The position numbers and the translations under genes were made by a program. Positions 17,105 through 25,851 of a DNA stretch of 64,000 nucleotides are shown here, in pieces. The stretch's first letter is position 1, and each line of letters begins with the position of its first letter. The notes beneath the pieces were generated by a model. The model was not told where the DNA came from. It saw only the letters and a program-made list of their open reading frames with translations, and ran no database searches. Source of the DNA: Clostridiales bacterium (GTDB lineage Bacteria > Bacillota > Clostridia > Oscillospirales > Acutalibacteraceae); contig JAJQIJ010000024.1 of the NCBI GenBank assembly GCA_021199275.1, positions 47,819 through 111,818 on the forward strand. Reading direction: 5' to 3'.

Positions 17105-18599
17105 CGACAAAAGAAAAAGCGGAATACTTTTGCATATATCGTCTCTTCCATCTCCGCACGGAATAGGCACTTTGGGGCAGTGCGCGCGCGAATTTGCCGA
17201 CTTTCTGAAAAGCGCCGGGCAGTCCTATTGGCAAATATTGCCCGTTTGCCCCACTGATTCAGCCGCGTCTCCTTACCGCAGCTATTCGTCATTTGCGGGA
17301 AACCCTAATTTTATAGACCTTGACATGCTTTATGAAGACAGGCTTTTGAAAAAATCAGACTATAAAGATTTGGATTTCGGCAAGGCAGAAGAAAGCGTGA
17401 ATTTCAAAAAGCTTGAAAAAAGCAGGGCGCGCGTGTTTAAAACGGCATTTGAAGCCTTTACAAAAAAAGTGCCCACCGAATTTTACGAATTTTGCGAAAA
17501 AGAGGACTATTGGCTGGGTGATTTTTCACTGTTTATGGCTGAAAGAGACCAAAGCGGCGGCAAAGCATGGGCAGACTGGCAAAATGACATAAAAACACGA
17601 AAACCAAAGGAAACGGAAAGCGAAAAGCAGCGCCTGAAAAAGGAAATTCAATATTATAAAATGCTGCAATACCTTTTTTACAGGCAATGGGGGCAATTCA
17701 AACAATATGTAAATTCACAAGGCGTTGAAATAATAGGCGATTTGCCGATTTATGTGTCCTGCGACAGCGCAGACGTGTGGGCGGCGCCACAAAATTTTTT
17801 TCTTGATTCAAACTGCCGCCCGGTTGAAGTGGCGGGCTGCCCGCCTGACAGCTTTACGCCCGAAGGGCAGCTGTGGGGCAACCCCCTTTATGACTGGGAC
17901 TATATGCGCCGTGACAATTATTCGTGGTGGGTAAAGCGCATTTCACATGCAACAAAGCTTTATGATGTAATAAGAATAGACCATTTCCGGGGCTTTGAAT
18001 CATATTATGCCATAGACGCAGCCGAAAGCACCGCTGTAAACGGGGTGTGGAAAAAGGGCCCCGGCGCAGATTTTTTTGACTTGGTGCGCGAAAGGCTTGG
18101 CAAGCTTAACATTATTGCAGAAGATTTGGGCTATTTGACCCCGGCGGTAAAGGAACTGCTGGAACACACAGGGTTTGCCGGCATGAACGTGCTGCAATTT
18201 GCATTTGACGGCAGCGCGGAAAACGAATATCTGCCGCATAATTACGAAAAAAACAGCATTGCTTACACCGGCACGCACGACAATGACACGCTTGTGGGTT
18301 TTATAAAAAACGCTGCCCCGCACGACATTGACTTTGCATGCAAATATCTTAATTCGCCAAAAGACGAGCTGAACAGCAGCATGATAAGGGCTGTTTGGGC
18401 AAGCACAAGCCGCACCGCCGTTGCGCAGGCACAGGACATATTGGGGCTGGGCTCTTATGCCAGAATGAACACGCCGTCAACCGTTGGTGCAAACTGGCGC
18501 TGGCGTGCAAAGCCGGGCGCGTTCTGCCCTGAGCTTGGGGCAAAGCTATATGACTTGACGCGCCTTTACGGGCGTTTAAACAATGAAAGCGGGTTATAA
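17097..18599 (+). CDS. malQ: 4-alpha-glucanotransferase (amylomaltase, GH77)
   Basis: MalQ transfers glucan segments between malto-oligosaccharides, releasing glucose and making longer chains for the phosphorylase. The 500-residue length is typical. The N-terminus, [20 protein letters not shown], is characteristic of GH77. Catalytic motifs are visible: [13 protein letters not shown] (nucleophile aspartate, about residue 285), [10 protein letters not shown] (acid/base glutamate, about 337) and YTGTHDNDT (about 390). The GTG start at 17097 lies inside the end of the ATPase gene and has GGAAAG upstream. glgP follows two bases after the stop. Together with the importer this makes a complete uptake and cytoplasmic degradation route for maltodextrins. 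Confidence 0.95.
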   Translation: MINDKRKSGILLHISSLPSPHGIGTLGQCAREFADFLKSAGQSYWQILPVCPTDSAASPYRSYSSFAGNPNFIDLDMLYEDRLLKKSDYKDLDFGKAEESVNFKKLEKSRARVFKTAFEAFTKKVPTEFYEFCEKEDYWLGDFSLFMAERDQSGGKAWADWQNDIKTRKPKETESEKQRLKKEIQYYKMLQYLFYRQWGQFKQYVNSQGVEIIGDLPIYVSCDSADVWAAPQNFFLDSNCRPVEVAGCPPDSFTPEGQLWGNPLYDWDYMRRDNYSWWVKRISHATKLYDVIRIDHFRGFESYYAIDAAESTAVNGVWKKGPGADFFDLVRERLGKLNIIAEDLGYLTPAVKELLEHTGFAGMNVLQFAFDGSAENEYLPHNYEKNSIAYTGTHDNDTLVGFIKNAAPHDIDFACKYLNSPKDELNSSMIRAVWASTSRTAVAQAQDILGLGSYARMNTPSTVGANWRWRAKPGAFCPELGAKLYDLTRLYGRLNNESGL

Positions 18600-18601
18600 T
18601 A

Positions 18602-20941
18602 ATGGACACAGACAAGCTGGCGAAAAAATTACAAAATCTGTCTGAATGTATATATTGCAAGGGCATTGATGAGCTCAGCTGCAGCGAACTGCACGGCGTT
18701 ATATCGCACGCCGTTATGGGGCTTATTTCAAAGCGCTGGGGCGAATGCCGGCAAATGCGTGAAAAAAGCAGGTGCGCCTGTTATTTTTCAGCGGAATTCC
18801 TTGTGGGAAAAATGGTTTTCAACAACTTAATGGAACTTAATCTTACAGATGAATTTGAACAGGCGCTTGCCAAGTGCGGCAGAAGCCTGAGCGAAGTTGA
18901 TAACGTGGGCGATATGGCGCTTGGAAACGGCGGGCTGGGCAGGCTGGCGGCATGTTTTCTTGAAAGCGCGGCGACTATGGCTCTGCCGCTTGACGGATAT
19001 GGAATCAAGTACAAATTCGGGCTGTTTAAACAGGAAATTGAAAACGGCTTTCAGCACGAAGCGCTTGACGACTGGACCCGGAGCGGCGACTTTTTCACCG
19101 TAAGGCGAGATGAAGATTCGGTTTCGCTTAAAATTGCGGGCAAATCAGTTACCGCCGTGCCTTACGACATGCCTATAATAGGCTTTCGTTCAAATTACAT
19201 TTCAACCCTGCGCCTGTGGCAGGCAGAGCCAAAGCAGGAATTTGATTTCAGCGAATTTAACAAGCAAAATTATGAAAAAGCGCTTTCTGACAAAAATGCA
19301 GCCGAAAACTTAAGCCGCGTTTTATACCCTAACGACTCTGAAAGGCGCGGCAAGCTTTTAAGGCTTGCGCAGCAATATTTTTTCTGCGCCGCTTCCGTTT
19401 ACGACAAAATGCGCTCTTTCAAAAAAGAACACGGCGGCTTAAAGGAATTTGAAAAATATGTAACAATTCAGCTGAACGACACACACCCTGTAATTTCAAT
19501 AGTTGAATTTATCAGGCTTTTTCAGAGCGAAGGCTTCACATTTGACGAAGCGCTGCGCCGGGCAAAGGCGGTGTTTAATTACACAAACCACACCGTTATG
19601 CCGGAAGCGCTTGAATGCTGGGACTTAGATTTGATAGACGAAATAATGCCGGAGCTTGTGCGCATAATTCTGCTGATTGACTCGGCTTTTAAAAAGGAAG
19701 CGGCTCTGGCCGGAATCGGCGGCAAGCTGGAAATAACAGACGGAAAAAGCGTTAACATGGCATATCTTGCCGTTTATGTGTCGGCAAACGTAAACGGCGT
19801 TGCAAAGCTGCACACCGGCATATTAAAAGAGCGCGTGTTAAAGACATGGCATGAAATTTACCCCGAAAAGTTTCAAAATAAAACAAACGGAATTACACCG
19901 CGTCGCTGGCTCTTTCTGTGCAACAAGGGGCTGTCAGGGCTGATAAGCGAGCTGCTGGGAAGCGAAGCCTGGGTGGCAGAGCTGGAACTTTTAAACAATT
20001 TAAAAAAACATGCCGAAAACAGCGATGTGCTGCGGCGCTTTGCCGAAATAAAAGAGCAAAATAAAAAGGCGCTGAGCGCCTATATTGAAAAATATGAAAA
20101 CGTTGAAATAAAGCCGAAAATGATTTTTGACATTCAAATAAAAAGGCTGCACGAATATAAACGCCAGCTGCTGAATGTCATGTCAATAATTGAAATATAT
20201 TATGAAATAAAAAACGGCGAAATATCAGACTTTTACCCTACGGCTTTTATTTTCGGCGCAAAGGCCGCGCCCGGCTACAAAAGAGCCAAGGGCATTATAA
20301 AGCTTATAAACGAAGTCGCCCGGGTAATAGACGAAGACAAAAAGGTTTCGCCATTTATAAAAGTGCATTTTGTGCATGATTACAATGTTTCATATGCCGA
20401 ACGGCTGGTGCCGGCGGCTGACGTGTCTGAACAGATTTCCACCGCGGGAACAGAAGCGTCAGGCACGGGCAATATGAAATTTATGCTAAACGGCGCGGTT
20501 ACGCTGGGCACATATGACGGAGCTAATATAGAAATAATAGATGAAGCGGGGGTGCAAAACAATTATATTTTCGGCGCTAAATATGAACAGCTTAAAAAAA
20601 TTGAAAACAGCTATGACCCCATGGAAATTTACAAAACAAACAAAAAGGTAAGGCGCGCCCTTGATTTTATAATAAGCCCCTTAATAAGCGACGGCGGCAC
20701 GGGTATATTCAAAGAGCTTTATGATTCATTATTAACGGGCGCCGACTGGCACAGGGCAGACATGTATTACCTGCTTTATGATTTTGATTCTTACCTTGAA
20801 GCCAAGCTTAAAATAAACCGCGACTACCGCCAGCGCGAAAGCTTTACCAAAAAATGCTTTTTAAACACAGCCAGTTCCGCCGCATTTTCGTCTGACAGGG
20901 CTGTAAAAGAATATGCCGCCGACATTTGGAAAATAACTTAG
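18602..20941 (+). CDS. glgP: Glycogen/maltodextrin phosphorylase (GT35)
   Basis: This pyridoxal-phosphate enzyme releases glucose-1-phosphate from alpha-1,4-glucan chains in the cytoplasm. The 779 residues match GT35 phosphorylases. The PLP-binding lysine lies in EASGTGNMKFMLNGA (about residue 620), followed by LGTYDGANIEI. Earlier family motifs are GNGGLGRLAACFLESAA (about 115), QLNDTHPVISIVE (about 292), TNGITPRRWL (about 425) and FDIQIKRLHEYKRQ (about 502). The start lies two bases after the malQ stop with almost no ribosome binding site, so translation is probably coupled to malQ. It closes the maltodextrin operon. I see no strong terminator directly after it. Confidence 0.95.
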   Translation: MDTDKLAKKLQNLSECIYCKGIDELSCSELHGVISHAVMGLISKRWGECRQMREKSRCACYFSAEFLVGKMVFNNLMELNLTDEFEQALAKCGRSLSEVDNVGDMALGNGGLGRLAACFLESAATMALPLDGYGIKYKFGLFKQEIENGFQHEALDDWTRSGDFFTVRRDEDSVSLKIAGKSVTAVPYDMPIIGFRSNYISTLRLWQAEPKQEFDFSEFNKQNYEKALSDKNAAENLSRVLYPNDSERRGKLLRLAQQYFFCAASVYDKMRSFKKEHGGLKEFEKYVTIQLNDTHPVISIVEFIRLFQSEGFTFDEALRRAKAVFNYTNHTVMPEALECWDLDLIDEIMPELVRIILLIDSAFKKEAALAGIGGKLEITDGKSVNMAYLAVYVSANVNGVAKLHTGILKERVLKTWHEIYPEKFQNKTNGITPRRWLFLCNKGLSGLISELLGSEAWVAELELLNNLKKHAENSDVLRRFAEIKEQNKKALSAYIEKYENVEIKPKMIFDIQIKRLHEYKRQLLNVMSIIEIYYEIKNGEISDFYPTAFIFGAKAAPGYKRAKGIIKLINEVARVIDEDKKVSPFIKVHFVHDYNVSYAERLVPAADVSEQISTAGTEASGTGNMKFMLNGAVTLGTYDGANIEIIDEAGVQNNYIFGAKYEQLKKIENSYDPMEIYKTNKKVRRALDFIISPLISDGGTGIFKELYDSLLTGADWHRADMYYLLYDFDSYLEAKLKINRDYRQRESFTKKCFLNTASSAAFSSDRAVKEYAADIWKIT

Positions 20942-21068
20942 GGTGAAATGTCATAATTGCTTAATTTCTTTTGGCAGTAAAATTTGCTGCAAAAAACGTA
21001 AATGGCGGTCTATTTTCACTTATTAAACAACGAATTTGCATTTTTTGTTAACGAAATTGCAGAATTTA

Positions 21069-21097
21069 TTGACATTTGAAAATATTAATGATATTCT
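21069..21097 (+). promoter_or_regulatory. Strong sigma-A promoter of an orphan transcription unit
   Basis: A perfect TTGACA (21069-21074), a 17-base spacer and TATTCT (21092-21097) lie in the gap between the convergent glgP and GGGtGRT genes. No protein-coding frame follows on this strand. Confidence 0.7.
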
Positions 21098-21103
21098 TAA
21101 ATT

Positions 21104-21208
21104 GGTTGATAAGCAGCTCTATCAACTGTGCCCAAACCAATGCCGGCAGAAACTTCATCCTTTGTGCCGGCAGCAAAAGCGGCGGTGTTACACCGCCGTT
21201 TTTGTTTT
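21104..21208 (+). ncRNA. Candidate small structured RNA, ~105 nt, unassigned
   Basis: This unit begins about seven bases after a consensus promoter and ends in an intrinsic terminator. Three helices can be drawn. The first is GTTGATA (21105-21111) with TATCAAC (21120-21126), closed outside by GG/CC (21104-21105 with 21137-21138, alternative pairing). The second is TGCCGGCA (21141-21148) with TGCCGGCA (21165-21172) around a 16-base loop. The third is the terminator CGGCGGTG-TTA-CACCGCCG followed by TTTTTGTTTT. No start codon with a ribosome binding site is present. I do not recognise a known family; it does not show the conserved cores of SRP RNA, tmRNA, RNase P RNA or 6S RNA. A terminator fragment of the neighbouring genes is an alternative but does not explain the promoter. 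Confidence 0.55.
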
Positions 21209-21309
21209 GCAATAATTTGGTGCAAAACGCGCCCCGTTAAGCTGCGCATGCCGGTTTTTAACCGGCAGCTGCCACAAGCCCCCACCGCCGTTGGCTTGGG
21301 CTGAGCTTA

Positions 21310-21340
21310 AAAACAAAAGCCCCCGCCGAAAAGCGGGGGT
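21310..21340 (-). terminator. Terminator after the GGGtGRT gene
   Basis: Read on the minus strand, a CCCCCGC/GCGGGGG stem (21320-21326 with 21333-21339) runs into CTTTTGTTTTT. Confidence 0.85.
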
Positions 21341-21352
21341 TTAAAAATGTTT

Positions 21353-22360
21353 TTATTTAAGAGCCTCTTCAACCGCAACGGCTGTTGCAACCGTGGCGCC
21401 AACCATGGGGTTGTTGCCCATGCCTATAAGACCCATCATTTCAACATGCGCCGGAACGGAAGACGAACCTGCAAACTGCGCGTCGCCGTGCATTCTGCCC
21501 ATTGAATCTGTAAGCCCGTAAGACGCGGGGCCCGCCGCCATATTGTCTGGGTGCAGGGTGCGGCCCGTGCCACCGCCGGAAGCCACCGAAAAATACGGCT
21601 TATTGTTTTCAATAGCCCATTTTTTATATGTGCCCGCAACAAGGTGCTGGAAACGCGTGGGGTTGGTTGAGTTACCTGTAATTGAAACGTCAACCCCCTC
21701 TGCTTTCATTATGGCAACGCCCTCAAGCACATCGTTTGCGCCATAGCACTTTACGGCTGCCCTTTCGCCGTCTGAAAACGCCCGTTCTTCAAGAACTTTA
21801 AGTTCGCCGGTGTAAAAGTCATAGTCTGTTTTAACATAAGTGAAGCCGTTTATGCGCGAAATTATATATGCGGCGTCTTTGCCGAGCCCGTTTAAAATAA
21901 CGCGCAGCGGGTCGCGCCTGACTTTGTTTGCCGTGCGGGCAATGCCTATAGCTCCCTCTGCCGCGGCAAAGCTTTCATGCCCTGCCAAAAAAGCAAAGCA
22001 CTTTGTTTCCTCAGACAAGAGCCTTGCGCCCAGATTTCCGTGGCCGATTCCCACACTGCGCTGTTCTGCAACAGAGCCGGGAATGCAAAACGCCTGAAGG
22101 CCAATGCCTATTTTGCCCGCCGCTTCAGACGCAGTTTTAACTTTGCTCTGAATTGCAACGGCAGCGCCGAGCGTGTATGCCCAGCTTGCGTTTTCAAACG
22201 CTATGGGCTGAACGCCCTTAACTATGGCGTCAACATCAATACCCTTTGACAGGCATAAATCCCTTGCGCTTTCAAGACTGTCAAGGCCGTATTCCGCAAG
22301 ACATTTTTCTATTTTGGCAATTCGTCTTTCCTTGCCTTCAAACTTTACATCGTTTGCCAT
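21353..22360 (-). CDS. GGGtGRT family protein, function unknown
   Basis: This 335-residue cytoplasmic protein carries the family-naming motif in SVASGGGTGRTLHPDNMAAG (about residue 268), surrounded by other glycine-rich stretches. The family is common in Clostridia and is regularly found next to a NifU-like protein, as here, but no reaction is established. The start is the ATG at 22360, giving MANDVKFEGKERR, with AAGGAGG eight bases upstream. A further in-frame ATG at 22381 overlaps the stop of the preceding gene and would place the ribosome binding site inside the coding region. The pair is co-transcribed from the promoter at 23206-23234 and ends at a strong terminator. Confidence 0.85.
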   Translation of the reverse strand: MANDVKFEGKERRIAKIEKCLAEYGLDSLESARDLCLSKGIDVDAIVKGVQPIAFENASWAYTLGAAVAIQSKVKTASEAAGKIGIGLQAFCIPGSVAEQRSVGIGHGNLGARLLSEETKCFAFLAGHESFAAAEGAIGIARTANKVRRDPLRVILNGLGKDAAYIISRINGFTYVKTDYDFYTGELKVLEERAFSDGERAAVKCYGANDVLEGVAIMKAEGVDVSITGNSTNPTRFQHLVAGTYKKWAIENNKPYFSVASGGGTGRTLHPDNMAAGPASYGLTDSMGRMHGDAQFAGSSSVPAHVEMMGLIGMGNNPMVGATVATAVAVEEALK

Positions 22361-22377
22361 TTTACGTTCCTCCTTAA

Positions 22378-23070
22378 TCATTCTTCACGCGGGTCTATAT
22401 ATTTAGCTGCGTTTGCAAAGCGCCCGTAGCTGCCTATGTTTGCCTTGTAAGCGTCATTCGGTGTGGCGCCGTGGCGAATATCTTCCAGCATTTTGCCAAG
22501 CTTTACAAATTCATAGCCGATAACTTCGCCCTCTTCGTCAAGCGCCATTCTTGTTACATATCCCTCTGCCATTTCCATGTAACGAACGCCTTTATATTTG
22601 GTTGAAAACATTGTGCCAACCTGGCTTCTGAGCCCCTTGCCAAGGTCTTCAAGCGCAGCGCCGACTACAAGCCCGCCTTCCGAAAAAGCGCTTTGCGAAC
22701 GGCCATATGCAAGCTGCTTGAAAACTTCGCGCATGGCAACGTTGATAGCGTCGCACACAAGGTCTGTGTTAAGGCATTCAAGCAATGTTTTGCCCGGCAG
22801 AATTTCAGCCGCCATTGCAGCCGAATGAGTCATGCCCGAACAGCCGATTGTTTCAACAAGAGCCTCTTCAACAATGCCCTCTTTAATATTAATGCTGATT
22901 TTGCAGCAGCCCTGCTGTGGCGCGCACCAGCCGATGCCGTGCGAAAACCCGCTGATATCGCTTATTTGGTAAGATTTTACCCACTTGCCCTCTTCGGGAA
23001 TAGGCGCCGGGCCGTGATGCGGGCCTTTTTTTACAACGCACATTTGTTCAACTTCATTTGAATAAGTCAT
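22378..23070 (-). CDS. NifU-like iron-sulfur scaffold family protein
   Basis: This 230-residue protein resembles iron-sulfur cluster assembly scaffolds of the NifU N-terminal type and is annotated that way in Clostridia when paired with a GGGtGRT protein. Visible cysteines that could hold a cluster are in IGWCAPQQGCCKISI (about 48-57), ETIGCSGMTHS (about 77) and NTDLVCDAI (about 105). The protein ends KYIDPREE. GGAAGGAG precedes the ATG. It is the first gene of a two-gene operon with the GGGtGRT gene. The function is inferred from cysteine pattern and context only; I cannot say what client it serves. Confidence 0.75.
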   Translation of the reverse strand: MTYSNEVEQMCVVKKGPHHGPAPIPEEGKWVKSYQISDISGFSHGIGWCAPQQGCCKISINIKEGIVEEALVETIGCSGMTHSAAMAAEILPGKTLLECLNTDLVCDAINVAMREVFKQLAYGRSQSAFSEGGLVVGAALEDLGKGLRSQVGTMFSTKYKGVRYMEMAEGYVTRMALDEEGEVIGYEFVKLGKMLEDIRHGATPNDAYKANIGSYGRFANAAKYIDPREE

Positions 23071-23205
23071 ACATTTATAACTCCTTCCGATTTAATATTT
23101 ATAATTACCGGGCGGCAAAGGCAGCCCGATTACCAACAAATATTTAATATTGAGACAGCGCCCGAACGCAAACATTGGGAAAGCGCCTTCTCGCTGTTTT
23201 CAAAT

Positions 23206-23234
23206 ATTATACCCAATTATTACGCCGGCTTCAA
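23206..23234 (-). promoter_or_regulatory. Sigma-A-type promoter of the NifU-like/GGGtGRT operon
   Basis: On the minus strand TTGAAG (23229-23234), a 17-base spacer and TATAAT (23206-23211) are present. Confidence 0.7.
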
Positions 23235-23376
23235 GAGTAATTTTTAAAAAATTTCTTTTTTCGCCAAGAGCTTTGAAATCGGCTGTGTTAAGGCCCAAAA
23301 AAGGGCCTGTGCGAACAATTGACATGAAACCGTTTAAAAAAATATTGCAAGTGCAGCGCTTTCAATGCGCGCCCAA

Positions 23377-23417
23377 GAAAAAAGTGTAACCCACCGCCGG
23401 CAAGGGGCGGGTTACGC
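23377..23417 (-). terminator. Terminator after rny
   Basis: Read on the minus strand, GTAACCCGCCC pairs with GGTGGGTTAC, and ACTTTTTTC follows. Confidence 0.75.
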
Positions 23418-23428
23418 TTTGTTAAATG

Positions 23429-24982
23429 CTATTTCGCAATGTCTGAAACACGTGATTCACGAATTATGTTAATTTTTATCTGCCCCGGGTATTCAAGGCT
23501 TGCTTCAACCTTTTCGGCAATTTGCCGCGCAATGTAAGGCATTTTTTCGTCATTGATTTTTTCGGGCGCAACCATGACCCTTATTTCCCTGCCGGCCTGC
23601 ATTGCATATGCCCTTTCAACGCCGTCAAAGCTTTCAGAAATTTCTTCAAGCTGCTGCAGACGCTTGATATAGTTTTCTATATTTTCGCGCCTTGCACCCG
23701 GGCGGGAAGCCGAAATTGCGTCTGCCGCCTGAACAAGGCAGTCTGTTATAGTTTTGCATTCAACGTCGCCGTGGTGCGACCTGATTGCGCTTATAACCTT
23801 TTCGTTTTCTTTATATTTGCGCGCAAATTGAACACCCAACGCAACGTGAGAGCCTTCCATTTCATGGTCAAGCGCCTTGCCTATGTCATGCAACAGACCC
23901 GCGCGGCGGGCAAGCCTTTCATCTGCGCCCATTTCAGCCGCCATAAGCCCGGCTATATAGCTGACTTCCAGGCTGTGCTGTAAAACATTTTGCCCGTAAG
24001 ACGTGCGGAATTTCAGCTTGCCCAACAATTTAACAAGTTCCGGGTGAATGCTGCCGCAGTTTGCGGAAAGCACGGCCTTTTCGCCCTCTGTTTTAATGAT
24101 TGATTCAACCTCTTTGGTTGATTTTTCAAACATTTCTTCAATTTTAGTCGGGTGAATTCTGCCGTCTGCCACAAGGCGTTCAACAGTGCGCCGCGCAATT
24201 TCACGGCGAACGGGGTCAAACGAACTGATTGTAATGGCTTCCGGCGTGTCGTCAATAATCAATTCAGTGCCGGTAATGCTTTCTATTGAACGGATATTTC
24301 TGCCTTCCCTGCCGATTATTCTGCCCTTCATGTCGTCATTAGTAAGCTGCACCACGGAAACTGTGAGTTCCGCCGTGTGGTCAGCCGCGCAGCGCTGTAT
24401 TGCCGTGCCGACGATTTCCCTGGCAAGCAGGTCGCTCTGGTCTTTAATCATCTGTTCATTTTCAAGTATCTTGCGGCTCTTTTCCGCGTCAAGAGTTTCT
24501 TCAAATGTTTGAAGCAGCTGCTCTTTTGCCTGCTCTTTTGTGTAACCTGAAATTTTTTCCAATATATCAAACTGGCTTTTCTTAATGCTATCAATTTCGA
24601 GTAATTTGTTATCAGCTTCCTGAAGCTTTTCGTTTAAAAGCGACGTTTTTCTTTCAATTGCGTCAGATTTTTTGTCAAGATGTTCTTCTTTTTGATTAAG
24701 TCGTGTTTCCTGGCGCTGAACTTCGCTGCGGCGCTCGCGAATTTCCTTGTCTGCTTCCGTGCGCAGGCGGTGAATTTCATCTTTTGCTTCAATCAGGCTT
24801 GTTTTTTTGGTGGTTTCAGCCTGTGCCAAAGCATTGTTAATGATTTTTGTTGCTTCCTGCGTGGCAGAGCCTATTTGCTTTTCCCTTGAATTTTTTCTGA
24901 ACACTATTCCCAGGGCAAAGCCGACTGCGAAAGCGGCAATTGCGGCGATTACAGCCACGACAATAAAAATTATATTACTCAT
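23429..24982 (-). CDS. rny: Ribonuclease Y
   Basis: RNase Y is the membrane-anchored endoribonuclease that starts mRNA turnover in many Gram-positive bacteria. The 517 residues, near the usual 520, start MSNIIFIVVAVIAAIAAFAV, which is an N-terminal membrane anchor. A long coiled coil follows (about 35-190), then a KH RNA-binding domain with GRIIGREGRNIRSIE (about 215) and an HD hydrolase domain with the metal-binding LLHDIGKALDHE (about 365). The ATG at 24982 is chosen because AAGGAGGTG lies upstream; the frame stays open three codons further to a GTG that falls inside that site. The gene is monocistronic with its own promoter (25275-25303) and terminator. Confidence 0.96.
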   Translation of the reverse strand: MSNIIFIVVAVIAAIAAFAVGFALGIVFRKNSREKQIGSATQEATKIINNALAQAETTKKTSLIEAKDEIHRLRTEADKEIRERRSEVQRQETRLNQKEEHLDKKSDAIERKTSLLNEKLQEADNKLLEIDSIKKSQFDILEKISGYTKEQAKEQLLQTFEETLDAEKSRKILENEQMIKDQSDLLAREIVGTAIQRCAADHTAELTVSVVQLTNDDMKGRIIGREGRNIRSIESITGTELIIDDTPEAITISSFDPVRREIARRTVERLVADGRIHPTKIEEMFEKSTKEVESIIKTEGEKAVLSANCGSIHPELVKLLGKLKFRTSYGQNVLQHSLEVSYIAGLMAAEMGADERLARRAGLLHDIGKALDHEMEGSHVALGVQFARKYKENEKVISAIRSHHGDVECKTITDCLVQAADAISASRPGARRENIENYIKRLQQLEEISESFDGVERAYAMQAGREIRVMVAPEKINDEKMPYIARQIAEKVEASLEYPGQIKINIIRESRVSDIAK

Positions 24983-25274
24983 CAATAGCACCTCCTTCTG
25001 TTGGTTATTTTGGGCTGCGCCGGGAAATTAAGCGCCCGGCGCAGCGGTTTTTTAAATAAAATATCATCAGAAAAGGTACAGTTCAAATATATCAAAAGCT
25101 AAAACATTAACTGTTTCACTTGATTTTTGAATTTCAAGCCGAAAGGGGCTGAAAATTCTGTTTTACGGCTGAAGCTGCCGTGCCAGCCCTGACGACAGGC
25201 TGCCATTGCGCCGGTGCGGCAGACGCGCCCAAATTAAAACTTGGGTGTGATATGCCCAGCTTCCACCATTTAAT

Positions 25275-25303
25275 ATAATACACCCATATTTTGTGCATGT
25301 CAA
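25275..25303 (-). promoter_or_regulatory. Sigma-A promoter of rny
   Basis: On the minus strand a perfect TTGACA (25298-25303), a 17-base spacer and TATTAT (25275-25280) precede a leader of about 290 bases. Confidence 0.75.
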
Positions 25304-25396
25304 GATTTAATTGGTTTCACAAAACGAATTGCGGCGAATTTTGGCAAATTAAAAGCCATGCTGCTGCCAAAAGCCGCTTGCCGGTAAAAAAACAGC

Positions 25397-25426
25397 TTGA
25401 CAAACATATGTGCCGGCTGTTATAAT
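25397..25426 (+). promoter_or_regulatory. Sigma-A promoter of the thrS T-box leader
   Basis: A perfect TTGACA (25397-25402), an 18-base spacer and a perfect TATAAT (25421-25426) are present. Confidence 0.8.
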
Positions 25427-25432
25427 ATTGGG

Positions 25433-25778
25433 TGTAACATTTAAGCGGCGTGCCCCGCCCTGCGGCGGCTTGCAGCGCGCGGCTGAATGTCACAGGACAA
25501 AAATTAAAAGCTTTAAATCGTTGATGGGAATAAGACTGCGAAGCTGTTTTTTCAGAGAGCGCCGGGCTGCTGAAACGGCGTAATTACAGCCGCAAGCCAC
25601 CGCCCCGGAGAGCCGCCAACACCGGCCGTAACGCCCGCGTTAAGGGCATTAAGAAAGCCGATTAATAACTAAATAAAATTTTGTCGGCAGTTGCTTTGTT
25701 GAGCGGCGCTTTGCGCAATTCAGGTGGAACCGTGGATATTTATTCACCCTGTGTTTTTCAGGGTGATTTTTTTATTTT
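25433..25778 (+). promoter_or_regulatory. T-box riboswitch leader of thrS
   Basis: This leader senses uncharged tRNA-Thr and lets transcription continue into thrS when threonyl-tRNA is low. The T-box sequence AGGTGGAACCGTGG is at 25722-25735. It is followed by a terminator: TCACCCTG (25744-25751) pairs with CAGGGTGA (25759-25766) and runs into TTTTTTTATTTT. Upstream, GATGGGAATAAGACTGCGAA begins stem I. A candidate threonine specifier codon, ACC, is at 25599-25601; another ACC at 25621-25623 is an alternative. The distance to the thrS start is about 73 bases. Confidence 0.88.
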
Positions 25779-25851
25779 GCCGTGTGTGCTGCGGCATGGC
25801 AAACGGCTTAGCTTGTTAAAATTTATTGCAGCGGAAAGGTTATGTTGTTTT

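Larger units (their letters stand above)
23071..23428. other. Gap between rny and the NifU-like gene
   Basis: This gap contains the rny terminator, the promoter of the NifU-like operon (23206-23234) and a leader of about 130 bases. The leader includes a CGGGC-N10-GCCCG hairpin near 23110-23132. Between 23294 and 23309 there is a small GGCCC-AAAAAA-GGGCC hairpin. No gene is visible. Confidence 0.5.

Noticed and set aside
23294..23345. Second small RNA with promoter TTGACA near 23320
   Set aside because: The distance to a -10-like box is wrong and no terminator follows on that strand; the hairpin before it is very small.
25681..25851. Longer ThrRS starting at 25681
   Set aside because: This stretch is the T-box and its terminator; the TGS domain begins at the ATG at 25852.
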